A stretch of DNA of 7,784 nt, taken from assembly GCA_017540385.1 (NCBI GenBank), contig JAFYBD010000233.1:1-7784 (forward strand), written 5' to 3'. This document shows positions 1-6,196 of this stretch, piece after piece. How positions within the stretch are numbered: position 1 is the stretch's first letter; every line of letters starts with the position of its first letter. The translations under genes and the position numbers were made by a program. This stretch comes from Lentisphaeria bacterium (GTDB taxonomy: Bacteria; Verrucomicrobiota; Lentisphaeria; Victivallales; UBA1829). The notes beneath the pieces are model-generated. The model was not told the DNA's origin, searched no databases, and saw only the letters and a list, made by a program, of their open reading frames with translations.

Positions 1-250
1 GCTGCGGGAGCCTCCGGCGGAATCTTGTCGATGTTGGAAACCGTTAAGCTGGTGGCCTTGGAGACGTTGCCGGCGGCGTCGTAGCCGCGGAACTCAACGG
101 TGCCGTTGTCTTCCATGACCACGCCGGTCTCGGCGTCGTAGACTTCCCAGGTCTCGCCGCCGTCCAGGCTGAATTCGCCGGAGACGGTGTCTTCGCTGAA
201 GACGGGCGTGACGGTGACGTCCTGGTTGGTCGGGTCGGTGATGTCCGCGG
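1..250. repeat. Direct DNA repeat, copy 1 (pairs with 502-751)
   Basis: This stretch matches 502-751 at a constant offset of 501 bases (167 codons). The first 119 bases are identical, and about a dozen mismatches, counted by eye, occur over the whole 250. It encodes the first residues of unit 20 and most of unit 19 of the repeat protein. The match starts at the window edge, so it may extend further left. Similarity falls off beyond about 250/751. Confidence 0.9.
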
Positions 251-3200
251 AAGCGGTCGGGGCCTCCGGCGGGATCAGGTCGATGTTTTCGACGACGTAT
301 TCGGTGGCGTCGGAGACGTTGCCGACGGCGTCGTAGCCGCGGAAGAACACGGAGCCGTTATCCTCGAACACAACGCCCTTTTCGGCGTCGTAGGCGATCC
401 ACTCTTCGCCGTCCAGGCTGTATTCGCCGGAAACGGTGTCTTCGCTGAAGACGGCCATGACGGTCACGGGCTGGTTGGTCGGATCGACGGTGCTGGCCTC
501 GGCTGCGGGAGCCTCCGGCGGAATCTTGTCGATGTTGGAAACCGTTAAGCTGGTGGCCTTGGAGACGTTGCCGGCGGCGTCGTAGCCGCGGAACTCAACG
601 GTGCCGTTGTCTTCCATGACAACGCCGGTCTCGGCGTCGTAGACTTCCCAGGTCTCGCCGCCGTCCAGGCTGTATTCGCCGGAAACGGTGTCGGCGCTGA
701 ACGTGGCGGTGACGGTGACATCCTGGTTGGTCGGCTCGGTGATGTCCGCGGCCGCGGTCGGAGCTGCCGGCGGAACCTTGTCGATGTTGTCGACGACGTA
801 GGTCTGGGAGACCTGGTTGCCGGCGGCGTCGGTGGCGCGGAAGTGGATCTCGCCGTTGCGCGTGAATTTGATCGGGTTGTCCTTGTAGGTCAGCCAGGTC
901 TTCTTGTCGCGCGAATACTCGATGGTGAGGTTCGTGAAGGTTTCGGTATCGTAGATGTCGAAGTTGTCCGAAGCTTCCGCGGAGACCTGCACAATCCCGT
1001 TCGTCGGGGTGGTGATGTCGGCGCTGAGCGTCAGGGTCGGGACGATCTTGTCGATGTTCCAGACGTCGTAGGTGACGGTCTCGGTCCGGTTGCCGGCTTC
1101 GTCTTCCGCATAGAAGTAGATCTGGCCGTTGCGGGTGAACTTGATCGGGTTGCCCTTGTAGGTCAGCCAGCTCTTCCCGTCGCGGGAGTACATGATCACG
1201 GTGTTGGTGACGAGCTCCTGGCCCGTGACCTTATCCTCGAAGATCGGTTTGCCATCGCCGTCCACGGCCTGTTCACCGGTCGTCTCATCGATGACCGGGA
1301 CCTGCTCCACAATGTCCCTGTAGTAGTCGGTGTTGTCCGTGACGGTCGCCGAGACCGACACGATTTCGGTCGTGGGAACGGTGATGTCGGCGCTGATGGT
1401 CAGGGTCGGGACGATCTTGTCGATGTAGTCGATCACGTTGGTGACGAGTTCGGAAGCGTTACCGGCGGCGTCGATGCCGCGGACGGAGACGGTGACGTTC
1501 TCGGAGATGGCCACGCCTTCATCGGCAAACACAAGCCAGGTCTCGCCGCCGTCGACCGTGTACTGCTTCGTGACGGTGTCTTCGCTGAACGTGGCGGTGA
1601 CGGTCACGTCGAGGTTGGTGTACTTGCCGGGGGCGGGCGTCAGGGTGACGACCGGAGCTTCCGGAGCGACCTTGTCGATCACGTCGACGGTGTAGCTGGT
1701 GACGTCGGAGACGTTCGTGGCGGCATCGATGCCGCGGAAGAGCACGGTGCCGTTCTCTTCGAACACAACGCCCGTCTCGGCGTCGTAGGCGCTCCAGACC
1801 GTGCCGCCGTCAATGCTGTATTCCTGCACGACGGAGTCGTCGCTGAAGACGGCCGTGACCACGACGTCGGTGTTCGTCGGGGTGGTGTAGTCGGCGGAGG
1901 CGACAGGAGCCACCGGCGGGATCTTGTCGATGTTGTCGACGGTGTACGCCGTGATCGTGAAGTTGCCGACGCCGTCCTGGCCGAGGAAGGAGATCGTGAT
2001 GTTGCCATCGACTACGATCGGATCGGTGTAGTCGAACCAGGTCAGGCCGCCGTCGAAGCTGTACTCCTTCGAGACCACGCCGTTGTCGTCTTCGAACACG
2101 GCGGTCACGGTGACGCTCTGGTTGGTCGGATCGGTGGTGCTGGCGGTGACGGTGATGGTCGGGGCGGCCTTGTCGATGTTCGTGACCTTGTAGGAGGAGA
2201 GCTCGGAGGCGTTGCCGGCCGCGTCGATGCCGCGGAAGAAGACGGTCGTGTTGTTGTCCTTCACGATGACGCCGTTGTCGGGATACTCGATCCAGCTCTT
2301 TTCCTCACCCTCGTCGAAGCTGTACTGCTTCAGGACGGAGTCGTCGCTGAACTTGGCCGTGACGGTCACGTCGAACTTGGTGGGAGCGGCGGTGCTGGGC
2401 GTGAGATCGGTCGGAGCATCCGGGGCGACCAGGTCGATGTTGGTGACCTCGAGGCTGGTGACCTGCGAGACGTTGCCGGCGGCGTCGGTGCCGCGGAAGG
2501 AAACGGTGCCGTTGTCCTGCAGGACCACGCCCGCTTCGGCATCGTAGCCGGCCCAGACCAGGCCGCCGTCGATGCTGTATTCCTGCACGACGGAGTCGTC
2601 GCTGAAGACGGCCGTGACGGTCACGGGCTGGTTGGTCGGATCGGTGGTGCTGGCCGTGGCGACGGGAGCCGTAGGCGGAACCAGGTCGATGTTCGTGACC
2701 GTGATGGTGGTGACGTCGGAAATGTTACCGGCTTCATCGGTGCCGCGGAATCCGACGGCGCCGTTGTCCTGCAGGATCACGCCGGTCTGGGCGTCGTAGG
2801 CGCTCCAGACCGTGCCGCCGTCGATGCTGTATTCCTGCACGACGGAATCCTGGGAGAACTGGGCCGTGACGGTCACGGGCTGGTTGGTCGGATCGGTGGT
2901 GCTGGCCTCGGCGGTCGGAGCTTCCGGAGCGACCTTGTCGATGTTTTCGACTTTGTATTCAACCGGGATGGAGGTGTTGCCGGCCTCGTCGGTGGCCTTG
3001 AAGAGCACAGCGCCGTTCTGCTCGAACTTCACGCCGGTCTGGGCGTTGTAGTCGGCCCAGGTCTCGCCGCCGTCGATGCTGAACTGCGTGGAGACGATCT
3101 TGTTGACGTCGTCGGTGACCGTGACAGTGACCGTGACGTCCTTGTTCGTGATCGTGGTGATGTCGGCGGCCGGAGTGACGACCGGCGCGATCTTGTCGAT

Positions 3201-4958
3201 ATTGGTGACTTCGTAGGAGACGACCTGGGAGAGGTTCCCGGCGGTGTCGGAGCAGAGGAAGTACACCGTGCCGTTCTGGTTCATTTCGATGGGGGCGGTG
3301 TAATCCTGCCAGGCCGAGGCGTCGAGGCTGAACTTCTTCACGACCACTTCCTCATTGTCAGAGAAAGTCGGGGTCAGGACGACCGTGCCGTTGGTCGGAG
3401 TGGTGATGTCGGCCGAGACGGTGATGGTCGGAGCGACCTTGTCGATGTTTTCGACTTTATAGTCGGTGACCGGGGAAACGTTGCCGGCCGCGTCGATGCC
3501 GCGGAAGGAAACGTCGCCGTTCGCCCTCATGACCACGCCGGTCTGAGCGTCGTAGGCGACCCAGGTGGTGCCGCCGTCGACGCTGTACTCCTTCACGGCG
3601 GAGTCGGCGCTGAACGTGGCGGTGACTTTGACGTTGGTGTTCGTCGGCGTCTTGATGTCGGCATCAGCGGTCGGAGCTTCGGGGGCGACCAGGTCAATGT
3701 TGCTGACGGTGATGTCGACGACCTGGGAGGCGTTTCCGGCGGCGTCGATGCCCTTGAAGGACACTTTGCCGTTATCGTCGAAGACGACGCCGGTCTGGGC
3801 GTCGTAGGCCAGCCACTCGCCTTCGTCCTTGCTGAACAGCTTCTGCACGGAGTCGGCGCTGAACGTGGCGGTGACGGTCACGGGCTGGTTGGTCGGATCG
3901 GTGGTGCTGGCCTGGGCGGTCGGAGCATCCGGGGCGACCTTGTCGATGTTTTCGACCTTGAATTCGACCGCGTCGGAGGTGTTTCCTGCCGCGTCGGTGG
4001 CGCGGAACAGCACGGTGCCGTTCGCTTCGAACTTCACGCCGTCCGCGGGATAAACGGTCCATTCGCCATTGGTGAGCTTGTATTCGGTCAAAACGACCTC
4101 GGAAGCGTCATCGGTGACGGTGACGGTCACGACGACGTCGGTGTTCGTGAGGGTGGCCGGAGCGGCAGCCGGGGTGACGACCGGGGCGACCTTGTCAATA
4201 TTGGTGACGTCATAGGCGGTCCCGATTTCGTTTCCGGCCGCGTCGGTGGCCAGGAAATTCACAGAGCCGTTCTTGTCCACGACGACGGGATCGGAATAGG
4301 GGACCCAGGTGGTGCCGCCGTCGACGCTGTACTGCTTCAGGACGGAATCGTCGCTGAACGTGGCGGTCAGGGTGACATCCTGGTTGGTCTGCTTGGTCTC
4401 GCTGGGGGCGATGACCGGAGCGGTCGGCGGAACCTTGTCGATGTAGTCGACCGTGAAGGACGCGACGTCGGATTCGTTGCCGGCCTTGTCGGTGGCCTTG
4501 AACAGCACGGTGCCGTTCGCTTCGAACTTCACGCCGGCCTGGGCGTCGTAGGCGACCCAGGTGGTGCCGTCGTCGATGCTGTACAGCTTCTCGACGATCT
4601 GATCGGAGTTGTCGGTGAACGTGGCGCTCACGACCACGTCCTTGTTCGTGAGATCGGTGATATCGGCGGAAACGGTGATTTCAGGTTTGACCTTGTCGAT
4701 GTTGGAGATCACGCACTCGGCGGTCACGATCTCGCTTAGGTCGTTCTTGCGGGTCATCAGGTAGACCGTGCCGTTCACGTCGACCGTGATGGGGCCTTCG
4801 TAAACGGTCCACTCGGTGGGTTCGGTGGAGGACGCAGCCTGATAGCTCCAGCTGTTGGTCACATCAGTCGCGCTCGGATCGAACGTAGCCGTAACGATTA
4901 CGCTCTGATTCGTGAGCTCGGTCGTACTGACTTCATAAGTCGGTGCAATAATTGCCAT
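1..4958 (-). CDS. Giant Ig-like tandem-repeat protein, 3' end outside window
   Basis: The frame is open from an ATG at 4958-4956 to the left edge (1652 codons, no stop). It encodes 19 tandem units, mostly 81-90 residues, then the first 7 residues of a twentieth. A typical unit starts with a P-x-A-P segment and a T-N-Q-(D/P)-V-T-V-T-A strand. It continues with a Y-S-(I/L/V)-D-G-G-x-x-W hairpin, an N-G-T-V-x-F-R-G strand and a D-A-A-G-N-x-S turn, and ends in N-I-D-K/L. This is the pattern of bacterial Ig-like beta-sandwich domains in large surface adhesins. Composition is very acidic and rich in T, V and D; I saw only two cysteines. Unit 1 is residues 1-89. Unit 15 (1182-1304) carries an insertion, and unit 16 has 90 residues. 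The start is secure: a strong Shine-Dalgarno precedes it, and the codons upstream hold no start before an in-frame TAG. There is no signal peptide. An adhesin or cell-surface role is inferred from domain type; ligand and export route are unknown. Confidence 0.95.
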   Translation of the reverse strand, partial: MAIIAPTYEVSTTELTNQSVIVTATFDPSATDVTNSWSYQAASSTEPTEWTVYEGPITVDVNGTVYLMTRKNDLSEIVTAECVISNIDKVKPEITVSADITDLTNKDVVVSATFTDNSDQIVEKLYSIDDGTTWVAYDAQAGVKFEANGTVLFKATDKAGNESDVASFTVDYIDKVPPTAPVIAPSETKQTNQDVTLTATFSDDSVLKQYSVDGGTTWVPYSDPVVVDKNGSVNFLATDAAGNEIGTAYDVTNIDKVAPVVTPAAAPATLTNTDVVVTVTVTDDASEVVLTEYKLTNGEWTVYPADGVKFEANGTVLFRATDAAGNTSDAVEFKVENIDKVAPDAPTAQASTTDPTNQPVTVTATFSADSVQKLFSKDEGEWLAYDAQTGVVFDDNGKVSFKGIDAAGNASQVVDITVSNIDLVAPEAPTADADIKTPTNTNVKVTATFSADSAVKEYSVDGGTTWVAYDAQTGVVMRANGDVSFRGIDAAGNVSPVTDYKVENIDKVAPTITVSADITTPTNGTVVLTPTFSDNEEVVVKKFSLDASAWQDYTAPIEMNQNGTVYFLCSDTAGNLSQVVSYEVTNIDKIAPVVTPAADITTITNKDVTVTVTVTDDVNKIVSTQFSIDGGETWADYNAQTGVKFEQNGAVLFKATDEAGNTSIPVEYKVENIDKVAPEAPTAEASTTDPTNQPVTVTAQFSQDSVVQEYSIDGGTVWSAYDAQTGVILQDNGAVGFRGTDEAGNISDVTTITVTNIDLVPPTAPVATASTTDPTNQPVTVTAVFSDDSVVQEYSIDGGLVWAGYDAEAGVVLQDNGTVSFRGTDAAGNVSQVTSLEVTNIDLVAPDAPTDLTPSTAAPTKFDVTVTAKFSDDSVLKQYSFDEGEEKSWIEYPDNGVIVKDNNTTVFFRGIDAAGNASELSSYKVTNIDKAAPTITVTASTTDPTNQSVTVTAVFEDDNGVVSKEYSFDGGLTWFDYTDPIVVDGNITISFLGQDGVGNFTITAYTVDNIDKIPPVAPVASADYTTPTNTDVVVTAVFSDDSVVQEYSIDGGTVWSAYDAETGVVFEENGTVLFRGIDAATNVSDVTSYTVDVIDKVAPEAPVVTLTPAPGKYTNLDVTVTATFSEDTVTKQYTVDGGETWLVFADEGVAISENVTVSVRGIDAAGNASELVTNVIDYIDKIVPTLTISADITVPTTEIVSVSATVTDNTDYYRDIVEQVPVIDETTGEQAVDGDGKPIFEDKVTGQELVTNTVIMYSRDGKSWLTYKGNPIKFTRNGQIYFYAEDEAGNRTETVTYDVWNIDKIVPTLTLSADITTPTNGIVQVSAEASDNFDIYDTETFTNLTIEYSRDKKTWLTYKDNPIKFTRNGEIHFRATDAAGNQVSQTYVVDNIDKVPPAAPTAAADITEPTNQDVTVTATFSADTVSGEYSLDGGETWEVYDAETGVVMEDNGTVEFRGYDAAGNVSKATSLTVSNIDKIPPEAPAAEASTVDPTNQPVTVMAVFSEDTVSGEYSLDGEEWIAYDAEKGVVFEDNGSVFFRGYDAVGNVSDATEYVVENIDLIPPEAPTASADITDPTNQDVTVTPVFSEDTVSGEFSLDGGETWEVYDAETGVVMEDNGTVEFRGYDAAGNVSKATSLTVSNIDKIPPEAPA
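502..751. repeat. Direct DNA repeat, copy 2 (pairs with 1-250)
   Basis: This is the second copy of the repeat at 1-250. It covers the start of unit 18 and most of unit 17 of the Ig-like protein. Units 17 and 19 are nearly identical, while unit 18 between them differs. The repeating block is therefore a pair of domains, not a single domain. Confidence 0.9.
1047..1415 (-). other. Unit 15 of the Ig-like array, enlarged by an insertion
   Basis: This unit is 123 residues (1182-1304), against about 84 for its neighbours. The extra residues lie roughly at 1207-1331, between the T-D-N-T-D strand end and the Y-S-R-D-G-K-S-W hairpin. The insert is acidic and contains the sequence VDGDGKPIFED, which looks like a D-x-D-G calcium-type loop. 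Unit 16 has a smaller extension at the same place and shares the P-I-K-F-T-R-N-G strand, so units 15 and 16 form a related pair. Metal binding is inference only. Confidence 0.8.
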
Positions 4959-4965
4959 GTTGTTT

Positions 4966-4971
4966 CTCCTT
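4966..4971 (-). promoter_or_regulatory. Shine-Dalgarno site of the repeat-protein gene
   Basis: The minus strand reads AAGGAG, then 7 bases, then ATG at 4958. This near-perfect site fixes the start. It matters because the resulting N-terminus goes straight into the first Ig-like unit with no signal peptide. Confidence 0.88.
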
Positions 4972-4984
4972 GGTGAGAGTTGAT

Positions 4985-5013
4985 GATTTATTGAAGATGT
5001 GTACTAAGTTCAA
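4985..5013 (-). promoter_or_regulatory. Candidate promoter of the repeat-protein gene
   Basis: On the minus strand a TTGAAC -35-like box (5008-5013) is separated by 17 bases from a TAAATC -10-like box (4985-4990). That gives a leader of about 20 bases carrying the Shine-Dalgarno site. The -35 has 4 of 6 consensus bases but the -10 only 3 of 6, so the call rests mainly on spacing and position. It overlaps the stop codon of the doubtful upstream frame. Confidence 0.33.
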
Positions 5014-5600
5014 ATTGAGGTAGGACGACAGCCGCCGGCGATCGGAATGAGGTTGTACCGAGGGGCGGTTCGGGCTTGGGAAACGGAGACGATCCGCCTG
5101 CAGTCTGACGCATGGCGGACGATAAGGGTTTTGAGCTTGGACAAGCCCGTGTAAAAGAAAAAGATTTGAGGTCGAACATGGCACGATTCGAGGTGGGACA
5201 TAGCAAAGGCACGGCAAAGCCGGGCACAAGCGCCCCCCTGCCGTAACGATGCGGCATCCCATGCGATTCGAGCTCGCGTGTCGTATTCCAGTTCATCTGA
5301 CCTCAGGTTCCGCAGAAAACACGTTACGGGGCGGAACCAGCGTCCCCCGTGCTTCTGACTTTTGTTCAGGATTTTGATAAGTGTTTCGAAATGATTGAGT
5401 TGAGCGACAGTTGCGCAGCTGCCGCCGTTGGATTTTGAGCGTGTAATCTCCTCTATCAATTTGTTTTGAGTATCAAAATCAATCAATAATTTATCATGCT
5501 CTTTCCAGAAGTCAAGGCGCAATGCGTGGAAAAAAGCGGTTTTTTCTAGCAAATTCCCGGGTTTATACGGTATAACCAACTGGATACAAGCGATATTCAT
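5010..5600 (-). CDS. Doubtful hypothetical protein, 196 codons
   Basis: An open frame runs from an ATG at 5600 (or a TTG at 5609) to a TGA at 5010-5012, ending about 50 bases before the repeat-protein start and on the same strand. I do not recognise the product. The first 85 or so residues look protein-like, with a K/E/I/L-rich stretch around DKLLIDFDTQNKLIEEITRSK-like sequence. The rest is unusually rich in Cys, Arg and Phe, and codon use differs from the flanking genes: AT-rich at first, then mixed. No Shine-Dalgarno precedes either start. Between 5010 and 5262 the other two minus-strand frames are also open, so openness alone means little here. It may be a degraded gene, a foreign gene or non-coding DNA. 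Confidence 0.22.
   Translation of the reverse strand: MNIACIQLVIPYKPGNLLEKTAFFHALRLDFWKEHDKLLIDFDTQNKLIEEITRSKSNGGSCATVAQLNHFETLIKILNKSQKHGGRWFRPVTCFLRNLRSDELEYDTRARIAWDAASLRQGGACARLCRAFAMSHLESCHVRPQIFFFYTGLSKLKTLIVRHASDCRRIVSVSQARTAPRYNLIPIAGGCRPTSI
5306..5338. repeat. Inverted repeat, 8-bp perfect arms
   Basis: GGTTCCGC (5306-5313) and GCGGAACC (5331-5338) are exact reverse complements around a 17-base loop. No T-run follows on either strand, so it does not look like a terminator. It could be a structured leader element or a binding site, or chance. It lies within the doubtful 196-codon frame. Confidence 0.4.
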
Positions 5601-5666
5601 GACAAACAATTATTTTCAAAAAAAATGATTAAATCCTATATTGTATAGAAATTAAACATATTAACC

Positions 5667-5690
5667 CTCTCACGGAGGTTGAGGTGAGAG
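5667..5690. repeat. Inverted repeat with a Shine-Dalgarno-like loop
   Basis: CTCTCAC (5667-5673) pairs exactly with GTGAGAG (5684-5690) around a 10-base loop. Read on the plus strand, the loop contains GGAGG and the 3' arm begins with GTG, 5 bases after it. That GTG opens an 18-codon frame ending at 5740. On the minus strand the hairpin has no T-run after it, so it is not a terminator. Its function is unknown. Confidence 0.4.
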
Positions 5691-5926
5691 CTGCTCAAAA
5701 AACGTTTTCGCCGGGTCGTTTCGCGGATCAACTCGGATAAAACGTTCGCCTGCGGCCGGTACGGCGCGAAACTCCATTCGCGGCGCGCGGCAAATGATCC
5801 GCGTTTCCGAAAAGCAAATCGGCGTCCTGCGAAAGAATGACCGGAATTGAAACGGGGAGTATGGAAGAGGCTGGTTCGGTCCCCCTGCCCGGTTCGGGGC
5901 GACGACGCTCGCGCGGGGCGCACAAT
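5691..5926. other. GC-rich non-coding stretch, no gene recognised
   Basis: Open frames cross this stretch on both strands, but none has a ribosome binding site, recognisable motifs or a consistent codon pattern. The minus-strand frames here continue into the antisense of the tRNA and are spurious. The only local pattern I see is a near-repeat of AAAACGTTTTCGCC (about 5698) and AAAACGTTCGCC (about 5739). Confidence 0.5.
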
Positions 5927-5947
5927 AAAAAAGCGCGATTCGCGCTT
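5927..5947 (-). terminator. Candidate minus-strand intrinsic terminator
   Basis: On the minus strand AAGCGCG, loop AAT and CGCGCTT form a perfect 7-bp hairpin whose 3' arm runs into six T bases (5932-5927). It would stop leftward transcripts that pass the ABC operon and the antisense of the tRNA before they reach the repeat-gene region. The stem is short, and it touches the -35 box of the tRNA promoter, so it might instead be a binding site. Confidence 0.42.
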
Positions 5948-5973
5948 GCATTTTCGCGATTGCGCTGTATATT
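5946..5973 (+). promoter_or_regulatory. Candidate promoter of tRNA-Ser
   Basis: TTGCAT (5946-5951) lies 16 bases before TATATT (5968-5973). The -10 has 5 of 6 consensus bases; the -35 is weak, with 3 of 6. The predicted start near 5980 gives a 5' leader of about 20 bases before the mature tRNA, which is normal for a single-gene tRNA unit. Confidence 0.55.
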
Positions 5974-6000
5974 AAGTTTACTCTTTTTTCACACTTTTCA

Positions 6001-6091
6001 GGAGAGATGGCTGAGCGGTCGAAGGCGGCGGTCTCGAAAACCGTTAACGGGATTTCCCCGTTCGGGGGTTCGAATCCCCCTCTCTCCGCCA
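6001..6091 (+). tRNA. tRNA-Ser, anticodon CGA
   Basis: The acceptor arms GGAGAGA (6001-6007) and TCTCTCC (6081-6087) pair over 7 bp. G at 6088 is the discriminator and CCA (6089-6091) is encoded. The anticodon stem is 6028-6032 with 6040-6044, and the loop reads C-T-CGA-A-A with the anticodon at 6035-6037, so it decodes UCG. A long variable arm (about 6045-6063) marks it as a class II tRNA, as expected for serine. The T-arm is GGGGG-TTCGAAT-CCCCC. It lies alone between two minus-strand units, with its own promoter and terminator. Its 3' end is a common phage integration target, but no second copy is visible in the window. Confidence 0.97.
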
Positions 6092-6114
6092 ATTTGATTT
6101 CCCCCCTCGAAAAC

Positions 6115-6157
6115 AGCGCAGCCGGCCCGGAAGAATCCGGACCGGCCGCTTTTTTTT
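6115..6157 (+). terminator. Intrinsic terminator after tRNA-Ser
   Basis: The main stem pairs 6121-6131 with 6136-6146 (11 positions, one C/A mismatch) around an AGAA loop. It is extended by AGCG (6115-6118) with CGCT (6147-6150), past a 2-base bulge, and is followed by eight T bases (6150-6157). It starts 24 bases after the tRNA. Read on the minus strand the same stem is followed by only four T bases, so it may also slow transcripts from the converging yhhJ-like gene. A separate hairpin (6166-6187) just after the yhhJ-like stop lacks a T-run. Confidence 0.87.
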
Positions 6158-6196
6158 ATCTGGTTCGCCCCGCATAAACGAGGGGCGGATGCCGCC

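Noticed and set aside
843..4739. A 1298-codon open frame on the plus strand
   Set aside because: It lies codon-for-codon antisense to the repeat gene. Stops would appear there only where the real gene uses TTA, CTA or TCA, which its GC-rich codon use avoids. Its translation is a low-complexity D/G/V/R-rich string without domains, whereas the minus strand gives clean Ig-like units in one frame from a good ribosome site.
1..4958. Regularly spaced repeats suggesting a CRISPR array or satellite
   Set aside because: The period is about 250 bases, in-frame and divergent at DNA level but conserved as protein domains. It is a coding repeat.
5529..5546. Hairpin GAAAAAA-GCGG-TTTTTTC
   Set aside because: The stem is nearly all A/T and too weak for a terminator.
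5560..5577. Imperfect dyad GGTTTATAC/GGTATAACC
   Set aside because: The arms need a 1-base bulge, and nothing nearby supports an operator; it is probably chance in AT-rich DNA.
6064..6091. tRNA-Ser 3' end as an integration site of a mobile element
   Set aside because: No second copy of the tRNA end, integrase or other mobile-element gene is visible in the window.
5670..6092. Minus-strand frame beginning MAERGGFEPP
   Set aside because: This is the familiar false protein translated from the antisense of a tRNA-Ser; the rest has no support.
5837..6097. Plus-strand frame ending in SGVRIPLSPPI
   Set aside because: Its second half is the tRNA-Ser read as protein, another common false call.
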